The notes: generated by a model from the sequence alone, not told the origin. A DNA stretch of 64,000 bases from Manduca sexta (GCF_014839805.1 NC_051140.1:15521826-15585825), one strand, 5' to 3'; shown: positions 52,130 through 64,000, counted from the first letter of the stretch. Numbers and translations are program-made.

Positions 52130-52415
52130 AGGTGTTGCGCGCGGATTCGCCCTCGTGAAAAGCCTTGCCCACTACAAAAACCCAAATTATAATAAGGATC
52201 TACGACGTCAGCGCCATCTTTTAAAAAAATAGATAAACAAATACATGGTATTCCACAAAAGCGAATTACCGAGATAAAAAGTAGCCTATGTGTTAATCCA
52301 AGACATGGTCTACCCGTGTACCAAATTTCACCTAAATCCGTCCAGCTGTTTCTATGTTTACTTATGACAAACATCTAAATATCCAAACATTTTCACACAC
52401 TCGCATTTATAATAT
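52130..52415 (+). repeat. Dispersed repeat family C, copy 1
   Basis: It shares with 61733-61995 the series 'gcgcggattcgcc', 'cagcgccatcttt', 'gaattaccgagataaaaagt', 'catggtctaccc', 'ccaaatttcacc', 'cagctgtttctatg', 'gacaaacatc' and 'gcatttataatat'. This is a very common lepidopteran repeat end; class (LINE 3' end or Helitron-like) is not settled from sequence alone. Confidence 0.7.
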
Positions 52416-52797
52416 AAACAATATACGATGAGATGTATTCAATATACATAGTAAAAACTAAAGGATTTTTTTTTTAACGTAAGGCCATTAAAATTTATTG
52501 TTTTCACAAGTGTATTTGGATGAAAAAGCCATCATACCCGTAACACCTACGACAAACGATTAGCAACTGAATGTAATTTCAGAAATACTAAAGTTTTAAC
52601 TACGTATGCAGTTTTATTTTTGAGTGTATTTATTACAAGGTTTTGTCCGTGGGTCTGCTCATGTAAAAGTCCTTTCTCGAAATGAAATTTTCAAAATGAA
52701 AATTAGTCTTTAAGACAATATACTAACCATACCTATTTAATTCAAATGTATCGTAAGCAATTTAGAAAAAAAATTACAACAAACTAATTAAACTAAA

Positions 52798-52851
52798 TCA
52801 TCATCATCATCATCATTTCAGCCGAGATTCGTCCACTGTTGGACATAGGCC
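52798..52851 (-). mobile_element. 54-bp RTE-type LINE 3' end with perfect 14-bp target-site duplication
   Basis: On the minus strand it reads GGCCTATGTCCAACAGTGGA, a few more bases and an ATGATGATG tail, matching the 3' end of the RTE copy at 33664-33822. It is flanked by perfect CTAATTAAACTAAA repeats at 52784-52797 and 52852-52865. It is therefore a severely 5'-truncated but complete insertion event. Confidence 0.88.
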
Positions 52852-52865
52852 CTAATTAAACTAAA

Positions 52866-53250
52866 GACCTTGGTATTAAAAGTGCTTAGTATTAGCCTGT
52901 AGACTGGAACTTGTTCTTAATATGGCAATAGACTCGTCTGCTATCATATCATGGGATAAAATAAACTTGCCGAAAAGTTAATGCTGCACTGGAAATGATG
53001 GTAAGTGGAGTGTCCAATAGGATGTCGACTGACGAGAGATGATTAATTCTCGGCAGTCGACACAATTATGCCGGCCTGTTGGAAGCACAGGCTGATCCCG
53101 TAACACGACACACTTACGTGGGTCACTATGGCGGGTTTCAACATCTTGTGTACGGTGGCCGTTATTCGGGCGGATATAAAAATACTAAAACGTCTGCTTA
53201 CCCCTAAGATAAAGGCGTAATGTGGGTACAAGTACAAAAAAAAAAAAAAA
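52866..53250 (+). repeat. SINE family A copy interrupted by an inverted repeat module
   Basis: 52866-52996 follows the family-A body ('gtagactggaacttgttc', 'atatggcaatagactcgtc', 'atcatgggataaaataaact', 'gccgaaaagtt'). From 52997 to about 53185 the sequence is the reverse complement of 51240-51430. Then 'tctgcttacccctaagataa' and an A-run look like the family-A 3' end again. The order implies insertion of, or replacement by, the antisense module within the SINE. Confidence 0.6.
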
Positions 53251-56200
53251 CAAAACAGCACGCTACGCACATTTTAACGTCCATAACAAATTATGGAAAG
53301 CATTTAAAAATAATATTTTCAACGTTCAAAAAGTAAAATCCAGTGCTGATCCTTATCAAAATCTCACGCGTATTCCCAAAAGCGGTATCGGTTATCATCG
53401 CTAACAAAGCTCGGGGACTAAACAAGGTGTTTAAGGCCTCGATTCCGATCGTATGTAAAAAAACAAAATCCTTAGCGAATAAATTATAAAAGGAGAGAGT
53501 ACGTGTATCATCGTGGGCCGTGTCTCCACCTTAATTGGGCCATGTTGCTTGGACATCGGAAAAAACTTAACATTTGTTAGGCATTCCAAGAATTGTACAC
53601 TTGTTGCTCTCTTGTTTTTGTCTTTGTAATGACGGCGTGTGTTACTGAAACGCAATGCTGTTACTATTATTTTCATTTTTGATAGTCTTGTTATTTTTGT
53701 GTTAGTGAACAGATTTTTTATAGGTATCTACTGGAAGGTCGATAAACATGTTTATAGCCTGGTTCTAGGTTTTTAAGTTTATATTTTTGTTTAGTCTAAT
53801 TGCTAGGTCATACTGATGATTTGCACGAGTTATTTTTAATAAAAAAAGAAACAATTTATTGAATTGGAAAATATAAAAACTGCTAAGACTACTTATGTAC
53901 CACAAAAGCCTTTGATTGAGAAATGACTGCATTCGGTATCAAAGACATTAGATAATGTTCCATAATGAATAAAATAATATCAAAGTGAACCTAAGCAACA
54001 GTTAGATAGCGCTGCTTAAGGACAGCATAAAAAAATCTGAGATTGTAACAGATTATCCAAAAGGAGTTCTGCTAACTAAAAACCTAACCCCTATTGAATT
54101 ATAAGACATAAATGTTATAAAGCTAGGCGTAATTTGACCTTGGCCTTTAGCCTGAATTAAATAAAATACTATACAAACCTTCTAAAACATCAACAAAGCA
54201 AGATTTAAAAGGCATCCGTGTAAAATCAGCGATGGTTAATGGCCGCAGAGTGATGGAGAGCGCGCGTGTCAGAGAACGTAAATTGTTTATTATTTTTTAT
54301 GGGGTTTTCATAAGAATGAACGCGGAACTCGTTAAGGCTTCCACTGCGCCCTGTTACACGTAACGGCTTTTTTATATAACCCTTAACTTTACATTTGGGA
54401 AGATGCTTTGATGAAAATCTCTTGTGATGTAGATGGTATATGCATGGGAGTAGTCAAGAGATGGCAAAGGTGGTCATTGCCCACGCTACAAAAGTCTTTG
54501 CTCACCCTAGAAAAAGTCTTGTGCTTGCAGGGGCCTCGCGTTGTGCAGGCCTTGCGTTGAATCCAAGCTATTTTTTTTCCTGAACTCCCCCGCCTCCTAG
54601 ATAAAATCCGTAGCTACGCCAATGTGTGTATGGTAGCAATACAGGACGTAAGATATAGATATGTCTGCGTTCTACACCAGGCATGTACCATTCCAGTATA
54701 GGATCGGCGCAATACAGTTTTTAAAGCATAACCAGGAAGGATTTGTGTTAGTTTTTATTGCAGGCTATTTACTTTCTCTAGAGGATCCAGTCTCGGGGAA
54801 ATTATTCTAGATAATTCCACGGAAGGTGTAGCTTAATCTGGATTTCGAACCTAAGAGGGCAAGACATATCTGTCTACATCTCATATGCGTTCCCAAACAG
54901 AACAGAACAAAAAGGCGATAAATAAGATTGGTAGGCATAATAGGACTGGGTCTACCGAGTAGTTGGTGTTCTATAAATAGTATTGGTCTTGGCTTAGAAG
55001 GCCACCTTATCCAAATGGTGGTAGAAAATGTGTCTAATGGCTAGGGATAACCACCTCTGCTGAATCACTACGCTTGCCATCTGGTGCAGTGGGCTGACTT
55101 GCAAAAAGAGTATATTCAGAAGGGCCTGGCGACCTCTTTATTTATAGCATTAAAGAGCATGTACAGGTAAGTGCACTTATATGCTCCAAATGACCTTGCT
55201 GTTAATTCTTCATGCCCTTCTTGCTTTCACATCCAAAAATGCATGATATAAAAACCACGTCACACCAATTTGTTCACAAAACAGCTCTACAATTTAACTA
55301 CTGACTCAAGCGACACCGTTTAGCAATCATTTACGTTTCATAACGTCGTATTTTTCACATTCGTCGAGATTTGCCGAGGTGGGATCGCTAAGCGTCGGCC
55401 TGATGTTTGAGGATGAGAAATGAGCGGAAGGGTGTAAGAAGAGGGAGGTGTATTGTAAACACAATTACCACCCCCATTTGCCCTCCCAGGGGCAGCAAAT
55501 GGCGGCTAAACGACCCATTCGCCTGTGATTTGTTAGCAATATGCTTGAGATCTGGTGCGCGAATGCTTTTAAAATTTGTTTGTTCGTATTTTCGTGGTAT
55601 TCGCATTTTTGTTTGCGGTGCGGCTTAATGGCGTTAGCGCGGGCTGGCTTTCTATTTATGTGCACGACCATTTCACCTTTTATTATTTAAGGTACGGTAA
55701 TAAAGAATATTTTTCATTATAATTTTTAATTAAATTATTATTTAGGTATGATAGTTTAGTTCATAGGTATGACCGAGTGATGTCTGTAACCAATACAAAA
55801 CAAGGCAAATTTATACTAATATATAAAGCTGAACAGTTTGAACGTGTTAATCTCAGGAACTACTAAAATTATTTTGTTTTTTTTTTACTAATAGGAAGTT
55901 ACATTACTCCTGAGTGTTGTTGGCTACTGTTTAAATCGAGAAACCAGAAATAAAATGAAATCCATATAAACTATTTGTTCCAAATCAGAACTATAATGGC
56001 AACCAAAACGTTACTGGTATAACCTATTTATTCACTTGACCAACAAATAATTTTACATATTTGACTAATATTTTTTCTTCAAAACCAGGTTTACACTTAG
56101 ATTCGAGTTCTTATATCATGAGCACCACTCCATACACAAACACAAGCTGCTAATATTGAACACACTAAAGTCAGTTTGAATGGATTGCAGTTCAAATCAA

Positions 56201-57200
56201 ATCTAGTACGTTACGTAGTACATATATATCGATGGCTATAACAATATCTCTGCTTTTAAGAGTACGGAAACCGCATAACTCATCGATACAATACTCAAAT
56301 AATTCACACAGAGTGTTATACACGTAACTCGTTAATACCTTAAGGTTATAACGAGATGGGCGCTGGGATCTGGGCGGGGTTCTGTTCTCGCCGTCTCGAC
56401 GTATAAACAACTCCAAAACAACATTTAATTATCAGTGTTTATTAAACAGCGACGGATATGAATCAACGCTACACGAATGAAGAAAGAAATTATCTTTAAC
56501 ACCTACCGATATTGTTTTGATTAAAGGTTTTGATGGAGATGTGTGACTTCGGTTTTTCCGTTGATTAAAATTATTCGGAGTGAGGGTGAAGAACCAGATG
56601 TCAGGAGTAGAGATGATGAGAGATATTTTTTATAGTCTGTAGTTTCACTTATGACAGATTCACTATTTAAAATGGTAGCTATAGATTGATAAAATTTATT
56701 ATGTGTAAATTTTGCCCAGGACTTAGCGCAGCACTGTTGACAAAAAAATTGATAGCCCTGATTCAAAGGAGTTAAAAAGTATTTTACCTAAATTATGCAA
56801 CCTTTTGATTCTTAAAAGGAAAGGAAACTAAATGTACGTAATGAATATGGAATGTTCAGATAGATGACTGGATGAGGAGTGTACTATTTTCTCATTGTAG
56901 CAACTCTCCGTGTCCTTTCAAAGGATAGTTTTCGAAATAACTTAGAGGATGCCTGTGTCTTAAAGTTCTTACGTGTTAAGTATTAATTTAAAAGTGTAAA
57001 ACCATTTTTCGTTTAATAGCGGTGCCAATACCATCTAGTAAGATTTCTGAGATTGAATTTGTAATGTTCGTTTCACTTTACACCAGGCATAACCAAATTA
57101 TTAAGCCAAGGGATATGAAATATTCTACCAAACCTCAACTAAAATATACAAATTTACAATTTTAACAGTACAATTTCCAGCACAAAGTTTAGAAAGAAGT

Positions 57201-57332
57201 GCGCAAAGCGGAGCAAGCGCCGGCGGCTGTGGCCGAGCTATTTATCGGCGCACGCGCATTCACCCCGCGCAGCACGCCCCCCGCCCGCGGCGCCCGCACG
57301 ACCACCACGCCCTGCGCGGGCGCGGACCTGGC
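57201..57332. promoter_or_regulatory. Very GC-rich, CpG-dense island
   Basis: About 130 bases of dense GC (for example CCCCGCGCAGCACGCC at 57264) in AT-rich intergenic DNA, some 17 kb downstream of the GATA gene. No reading frame with a domain, and no splice-site-bounded exon, is seen. It could be an enhancer core or the promoter of a neighbouring gene outside the window. Confidence 0.3.
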
Positions 57333-57751
57333 ATAACATACGGGAGAAAAAATAAACTATATGGTCAGTGCGAGGTCTGGATAGTATTTGATTCGAAGGT
57401 CTCTTGGGAAATGTTACCGGTGAACTTTGCTAAAAATACAAGAAAGTAGAGTTGTGAACTCGAAAACCTGCTATCGAATTCCAGGAGGTATCACAAAATG
57501 TGTCGGATATTTTTTGTTTATTTGAGAAAACTCGAGTTGCTTGAACTGACTTCTTTCGTTTTTGACGAGCTCTATTACGATTTGAGCATAGGTCATGAAT
57601 ACTTTTGATAATTGATTTTAGGCAATTGAAATAGCATGCATATTAACATGCTAATTGAAAATTCATCAGCATTTTATAAAACTTCCTTAAGTCTAAGGCC
57701 ATCGATTAACAACCCATTTCACTTAAACTTTAACGACTACAAGCCTAAAAG

Positions 57752-57852
57752 TATCTCTTACAATTTAAACCTTCTTTCAAACATTTATAGACAAAACAAA
57801 AAAAAAATATCTTTCAATTTAAAAATTCTTTTTCAAACATTTATAGACAAAA
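57752..57852 (+). repeat. Tandem duplication, two 44-bp copies about 57 bp apart
   Basis: ATCTCTTACAATTTAAACC at 57752 and ATCTTTCAATTTAAAAATTC at 57809 both continue into CAAACATTTATAGACAAAA. An A-run separates them. Local duplication of non-coding DNA. Confidence 0.75.
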
Positions 57853-58182
57853 TAACTATGATTCCCAACTGCGCCCCTGCACCATCGGCCCAATAGTGTG
57901 GAGCGCGTGAAATATAACACGATAGTACTGCGCTTGTATCCGTGAGAGCCCATTATAATGAGATGTTATTTATTAAACAATTCCGCAACTAATCACCGTA
58001 GACGTGCTCGCGATAACAATATGTTATTTTACACTGATATTTTTAGTAATGAGTTTATAGACTCTTTAGGAATTGTGTTTGTGAATTAAATTAATTTTTT
58101 CCATCTGTACATAAGTTTTTTTTTACAGAATTCACTTAATTTTTTTTTACAGAAAATTTACTGTAGTTTATACCTTAAACTG

Positions 58183-58320
58183 ATTTGAAAAGAGCAACAC
58201 CAGAGTTTTTCGTCCGTTCTTCTCTGGTGGTACTGTTTTCTGTACTAATGATAGAGTTTATATTGACGGAATCTAAATAATGTATAAAAAAATTCAGATT
58301 CAAATAAATTATTTCATTTA
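58183..58320 (+). repeat. Fragment of a common lepidopteran non-LTR-like repeat
   Basis: 'gaaaagagcaacaccagag', 'tttttcgtccgttcttctc' and a later 'gattcaaataaatt' end resemble a widespread lepidopteran repeat carrying 'gagtttcttgccggttcttc', as I remember it. Diverged; boundaries are approximate. Confidence 0.4.
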
Positions 58321-59599
58321 ATTTTTATAAGTCTATGGCTAGTATATGTAATTCTTATACATTATATTAGAATTAACAAATTTTGTCGCTAAGAAGTGTG
58401 TAATAGCTTAGAGAAAGGACAATATAGCCCATAGATAGTGTAATTGAGTACATCATGTGACTTAAACATTGATGTCTCATTGTGACTTACAAATGACTCA
58501 TTTTTACTGTTACTACTGTTTGTATCTTTACAGCGCTAACGGTCCGGCGAATGACCTGAAATACTTGTATCGATATTTATTAGCACAAAAAAGTGCTACA
58601 ACAAAGGTACTAGTACGATTTGAGATGAACAACAGATTCTGTTCAGGTCATAATTTTAACGTAACTCTACTGATTTGATAGAATTATGTACCATCCATTC
58701 GTTCTCTTAAAGACATAAGCCTTTTCCAAATTGGGTCATCGTTTTAAATTAATTTAAACTGGTCAATATCCTATTAAAAAGACATTTTCTAAATGGTTAC
58801 AATCACGTATCGTACAACTTCGAGCGATGGGCGAGGAAACATTACTTCGAAGTATAGCTAGGAAGGCGAAATCACGATGATGTGATGATCACGATTTGCG
58901 GGTGCGCATGATTCAAAAATTGACCAACCTAACTCCTTCAAATAATATTTTGTTTATTTTTCTATTTTATGGTTTGTTCATTTTTCGAATCATAAATAAA
59001 TACTTATTATATTAATTATTGTCATCGAAATAATTTATTTTCAACTCTATTTTTGTTTTAACTTTTATCCAGATTCAATGCGAATTTGGCGCAAAATATT
59101 TTTTTAAGCATTTAGCTCACTTTTCACACCCAGCCGTTCTAACGTCAATATCTATGGGCATCCAAACTTGGCCAACTCCCGCGTAAGACTCCTTATTTAC
59201 AAACATATACGTAACAAGTAACAATTAACTTTCATCAAGCTATCTTAGAGACATTTGATTTTTTAAACGCAAGAGCAAAGGTCGCTCTCACAGTGCACTA
59301 GAAGATCGCAAGCGCAGGTAGCCGAGGTCCGTAATTCGCGCTAGAAACGACATCGGCACACGCCCACCACAGATAATACTAACGAGTGCGCTATCACCCC
59401 ATCTACCATTAACTTCCTACCATTAGGATTTATTAACAACTATTGGCTGACAGATCGCTATTGAAACTAATAGTTCGTGAAAATTGCTTTGACCTTACCA
59501 TCTACAACTGACCTTTTTATTAGGCGAGAGTTGTGTAATTATAATTTTAGGTTGGTGGGATAGACTTCCAGGTTGAAATTTTTTAGGCATCTGATGGTG

Positions 59600-59720
59600 A
59601 GGATTAGATTTTGTACTTGATATGGTAGGCTCGTCCCTGTCGCATGCGGCGGAAATGTGGTTAGCGAACCTTGGATGCACTAATTGTACTTCTCCCTTTT
59701 GGGGTTACAGGCGGTAATTT
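59600..59720 (+). repeat. Possible old SINE family A remnant
   Basis: 'gatatggtaggctcgtccct', 'gtcgcatgcggcggaa' and 'cccttttggggttacagg' appear in the same order as blocks of the intact copy at 25585, but with many differences. Confidence 0.35.
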
Positions 59721-60432
59721 GCACACGGAAGTATTTTAGGTAGACAATTTATGAGATTGTTGACTGATGACAATAATCCAAGTAAAAACGTACACAGAGT
59801 TTCATACATCCAGCTAAGTTAGAAGTCAAAGTTGTGAGTTAAAAAAATGTTTTAATCCTTTAGTTAATCTATTATCCCTGTCGCAATTAGCGTTCTTTAT
59901 GTATGCTACCCAGTGTTAGGTTAGAATTTATTTATTTATTCTTATTTATTTATTTGAGTAGAAGACTAACAGCTATCAGTAATTAAATATTTATAACAAT
60001 GGTGTAGTCAATTTGAAAGCCAATTATAGGTCTTAAGTTATAGTTTTAAAAATATTTTGCTTGTAGCCTACCTATATTTTATTTTGCTGTATTAAAATAT
60101 TAAAATAAGACATAAAATATGATTGCTTAAGTTTCTAGTTACGCAGGTACTAAAAAGTATTTATTAACGTAACTCATAGATAACAAAAACTTGCATTATC
60201 ACTAAAGGAAGTGCATAAGTACGTTTCAAATTGATTTCGCGTTGTTTTTCCTTCCTTCTATGAACTGTCTTCGCTATATTTGGTTACCTAACGGTTTGCA
60301 TTTCGAACAGTGACTTGCATAATATTATGTTTAGATATGATGTATTAATAACACCATGATGTCTAAGGCGTGGATACGTTTTTATTTTGAACCGACTTAA
60401 AAAGGAGGGGATTCTCAATTGTAAATTTATAT

Positions 60433-60742
60433 ATCAGCCCTATATCATATACTGTCCCACTGTTGGGCACGGGCCTCCTCTACTACTGAGAGGGATTAGG
60501 CCTTAGTCCACCACGCTGGCTTAGTGCGGATTGGTGGACTTTACACACCCTCAAAATTCCTATACAGAACTATAGAGAACTTCTCAAGTATCACGATGTT
60601 TTCCTTGATCGGTAAAGCAAGTGTATAATTCACAAAGAATATACAAATAATTTTAGGAAAGTCAGACGTGTGTGCCTTGGGTTTGAATCTGCGAACATTC
60701 GTCTCAACAGTCTGTTCCACACCCAACCAGGTTATCGTCATT
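60433..60742 (-). repeat. tRNA-headed SINE family B, copy 3
   Basis: Same block order as copies at 22439 and 27800. The head is more decayed (ATAACCTGGTTGG; GATTCAAACCC-type B box). Flanking ATTGTAAATTTATAT (60418-60432) and ATTGTCAATGTATAT (60743-60757) differ at two of 15 positions and look like an aged target-site duplication. Confidence 0.8.
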
Positions 60743-61285
60743 ATTGTCAATGTATATTTTAAAATTATTCTTGTTTTTTTTTTTATTATGTTTGTTACCT
60801 CAAAATCTGAGAAGATTTAAAAATAATCTTTTTTTATTTTTAATTTTTTTTTATTAAAATCGATATTGGAGTTTGGTTATTGCACTAAAATAACTGGAAT
60901 AAGTATGTCGTTCAACCGACCGAAATTAAGAATTTTGCTTTCCAGTGACTTTTTCAGTTATGTTTTTGCGTTGAATTTGGTTAAATCTACTCACATGGTT
61001 TTTTGAAGGCGGTGTAATTTTTTATTATATTTTTTTACGTTTTGTCTTGCTGATGCTAAACCATGGAACTAAGACATGCATTAGACTATATACAGCAAAT
61101 ATTATTTCGTAGAAGAATACTTAGCATACGCTACGGTTACTGTTAAGTCTCTGACTTATGGTAGAGACACTTTAAATTTGATTATAATTTTTTTGAAGAT
61201 AAATTTCCAAACATTAAAGTAAGCGAGTTCTACCTTGTTCCTTCTTGTACCTATATTTAGAGTTTTACTCTCTAGGTCTCTCAGA

Positions 61286-61338
61286 GATTCATTTAAAATT
61301 ATTTACAAATTAATTTTTGTAATAATTTTAAATGAATC
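61286..61338. repeat. 53-bp inverted repeat
   Basis: Arms of about 23 bases beginning GATTCATTTAAAATTATT are inverted around a short ttaatt-type loop, with one extra T in the left arm. AT-rich; could be a small hairpin or MITE remnant. Confidence 0.85.
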
Positions 61339-61732
61339 GGTATAATTATCGAAAAGTAACGACCATTCTGTAATCTACTGTAACGACTTTAGGTACTATT
61401 TGACTATAGATAAAAGTTAAAATCGAATCTGCACCCACAAAACTATTACGCAGAGCTCAAAATTAAAAATCAACTATTATAATAAATCAAATAGCTCATG
61501 TAAATGTTCAACGGCAAAACAATGGCTGGGTATTTTGTAAGAGAATTTCGCTTAGTAACTTTCCTAGCTTTAATCATATTTACGACATTCACTTCCCGTC
61601 ATAACACGGTCCCCTAATAAGGCTACGAAGACGGATGTCTCGCCGATATACATCGTACTGGAAACGTCGGCGAGCGTATTTAACCGCACCGACAAAAGAC
61701 GGTCTTGTTTATAATATTACAAACTATAAATT

Positions 61733-61995
61733 GCTCGCGGTTTCGCCTCCGTAAAAAAAATCCGCTATATAAGTCCCTAAAACACAATGTCGCTAGCGCC
61801 ATCTATTTAAAAAAAAAACAGTTTAAATAATCCTTTTATGTCCCATGAGAGCACTTTATCGGTAAAAAAGAAGTCTATGTCTTAAACCATGGTCTACCAG
61901 TGCGCCAAAACTCATTCAAATTCATTCAGTTGTTTCTATTTGCACTTCTAACAAACATACTCACATCTAAACAATTTCACAAACTTTTGCATTTA
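61733..61995 (+). repeat. Dispersed repeat family C, copy 2
   Basis: Begins 'gctcgcggtttcgcc', contains 'gctagcgccatct', 'tttatcggtaaaaaag', 'catggtctaccag' and 'gttgtttctatttgc', and ends 'gcatttataatattcg'. Matches copy 1 at 52130 block by block. Confidence 0.75.
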
Positions 61996-62534
61996 TAATA
62001 TTCGTAAAAATAATAAGAAAGACAAGTTACCCTACTTCTGTTTATAGCTTTAAAAAAAAATGCAGATATATTTGTATCAAATATGTTACACAGATATTAG
62101 AGTTGAGGGAAAACTCTACTAACGTGAAAGTCTTTTTCCAGAATATTAAATTCCCTTGTGAAATTATCCATGATAAGAAAATTCATACAACAGTTAGTCT
62201 GTGTTTCAAATTTAATGCAAATCTAAGTGCATTTGTTTCTACAAACATGTTATATCTTGATCTATAAACATATTTCTAACTCTCTCAAGATGTTTGGAAT
62301 CACTGTAAAAATTGACTTCACTTTAATACCTTCACTGTAATAAAACCCAGCTGTCTCTTCCAGAACCCGTACATCCACGAAGAACAAAACCACCACATCA
62401 TTGCGGTATACAAAAAATAATAAGGATTACATAGCAGTTCAATTGAAGCAATTAAAATGTGGTGAAAAAACTACCATACAGCTGGTGGCTTGTATGTTAT
62501 CGTTCTGCCTTGATATACATTATAACAGACTGGC

Positions 62535-62735
62535 TTTGCTCGCGGCTTCCCCCAGGCGTACTGGTCGTTCCGGGATAAAGTCCCGTTGGATATTTTCGGG
62601 GAATACAAGTCGCCTTTCTTTCCAGATTCTCAAATTATCTCCATACCAAAGTTGATAGAAGTCCGTTTGGTAGTTTTTGAGTTTCTCGCGTTCAGACAGA
62701 CAGACGCGGTGGTTGACTTTGTTTTATAATATGTA
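62535..62735 (+). repeat. Dispersed repeat related to family C, copy 3
   Basis: 'gctcgcggcttcccc', 'gttccgggataaagtcccg', 'ctccataccaaagttgat', 'cagacagacagacgcgg' and 'ttttataatatgta' follow the familiar lepidopteran family-C-like pattern. The 84-codon frame here is not a gene. Confidence 0.6.
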
Positions 62736-62769
62736 AGGAAGGATGAAATAGTATTTAGACTAGACCAGA

Positions 62770-62817
62770 TTTTTTAGTGGCCAAAGATGAAATAGTATAT
62801 CTTTGGCCACTAAAAAA
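62770..62817. repeat. Perfect 19-bp-arm hairpin
   Basis: Arm TTTTTTAGTGGCCAAAGAT (62770-62788), 10-base spacer GAAATAGTAT, then the exact reverse complement (62799-62817). The arm-loop junction GATGAAATAGTAT also occurs about 44 bases upstream (near 62743-62755). Confidence 0.92.
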
Positions 62818-64000
62818 CGATTCATTCAAGTCATTTAGAGCTAAAACATGGCCTAAGGGGACTTGATGTGGAATATTATTAAGATCTGAGGTTGTACGTG
62901 TACTGTCAAACGGTAATGTTAAATAGTGTGTTAGTAATAAAACGCTGAATGAACATTGATACGATTTTAATCATTTAAAAGAGTTTCTATCAAGTATTAA
63001 CGGACTAGTAGACATGGATATAGATATTATCATTAATGATACTTTACTATTATGAGTATAAAACACGCGTGTTTATTTGGATAGGAATTTGTTTTCAAGA
63101 GTGCTTAGACTAATTTTCATACTAACATTAATTCTTACATATAGGCCGTCTGACGTAGTGTTTTCATCTCTTGTTAGTCAACAATATCTGGACCTTTTTT
63201 TCTCTGCAGCAGGGCTATTTTTCCGAGACTGCATAACAAAACTTCATCTGCCCCTACGCGGATATTGTGTTGCGATTATAATATTATCCTAATATAAAAA
63301 GGTAAATACATGATGGCAATGTAAATAAATTGTTTTAGCAACGTTTCATTCCAAACTATAGTACATGATGAGTCAGCGGTGTGGTACTAGCGCATACTAA
63401 TTCCATCGTACACGCTCAGGACGTTCAACTCATTGTTTTTTACTAAACAATGTGTAACCTCACGCGCAATCAACTCGGATTGTTGTGCAATAGAGACACA
63501 CTACCCTTTCTCTGTGTGGTTGGGTAATGAATGAATTTTAGGCAAATTATAATTATTAATTAATCGAATGTAGTTGTTTAATTTCATTTCAGTGTTTAAT
63601 ACTTTGCCTTTTTTTGGAAGTTGTGTGTTTTGCCTTATAGGATAAGAAGTATCTACCTTTCTATGATAATATAAATTCTACTTGAGGCTTTGTTCAAAAG
63701 TATTTAGCTGTCAACTTCACGGTTTAGGAATATACTTTTTAACCGATTTCAAAAAAGATAAAGTTCTGTGTTCAACAGTATTGACTTTTCAAAATTTAAT
63801 TGCATTAAATATAAAATTGAAACGCTTAATTATTAAAATTTCATTTTTGTCATTTTTGGAGGCGAGCATATACGACAATAATATTATTTAATTAAATAAA
63901 AATTCAACATAAAAAAATTATTATTATTATTAGTCTCAATTATTCAACATAAAAAAATAATAGATAGCGAGTGATAAAGTTCACCACAAGGAACCATGAC

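Larger units (their letters stand above)
53251..64000. other. Distal intergenic DNA, no gene supported
   Basis: Apart from the repeats and the GC island listed separately, this is AT-rich non-coding DNA. Stretches at 54420-54620 and 54960-55160 have balanced composition and may be old repeats that I cannot name. The end of the window (63900-63960) has a small TTA microsatellite with a repeated ATTCAACATAAAAAAA on both sides. Confidence 0.6.

Noticed and set aside
1..64000. CRISPR arrays, operons, viral or toxin genes
   Set aside because: No regularly spaced repeats, no clustered coding frames and no recognisable viral or toxin proteins; the window is a eukaryotic intron and intergenic landscape.

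Overview
This is an AT-rich eukaryotic nuclear window, almost certainly from a moth or butterfly (Lepidoptera). The evidence is the combination of very long non-coding stretches, spliced coding exons, and several repeat types familiar from lepidopteran genomes: tRNA-headed SINEs, RTE-type LINE 3' ends with ATG/ATGA tails, and small hairpin MITEs. I cannot name the species. There are no bacterial genes, operons, CRISPR arrays or viral genes.

Only one protein-coding gene can be supported: the 3' half of a GATA zinc-finger transcription factor on the + strand. Its residues fit the GATA1/2/3 class, whose insect member is grain (grn). Four coding exons are visible: 14873-14998 (C-terminal GATA finger), 37560-37773 (basic tail plus Gly-rich linker), 38211-38350 (His/Pro-rich segment) and 38990-39016 (last nine codons including the stop). 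They splice in frame with consensus GT/AG sites and encode 168 residues. A 3' UTR of about 1.15 kb follows, to a poly(A) signal at 40144. The N-terminal finger and 5' exons are not visible and probably lie upstream of the window.

Layout: 1-14872 is non-coding and probably intronic, with a 500-N assembly gap at 2564-3063 and several GC-rich islands. 14999-37559 is a 22.6-kb intron with SINEs, an RTE fragment, palindromes and GC-rich islands that could be enhancers. 37774-38210 is a short intron that is mostly a tandem duplication. 38351-38989 is a short AT-rich intron. 40167-64000 is downstream intergenic DNA with a higher density of repeats (a MITE tandem dimer, nested SINE/LINE pieces, hairpins) and no gene I can support.

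I found no convincing undescribed multi-gene system. The most interesting signals are structural: a layered palindrome in the large intron, a 157-bp tandem duplication filling intron 3, three Pumilio-type sites in the 3' UTR, a head-to-tail MITE dimer whose copies differ almost only by transitions, a hairpin whose loop repeats nearby sequence, and a 54-bp LINE 3' end with perfect 14-bp target-site duplications. Repeat family names come from memory of lepidopteran sequences and were not checked by search.
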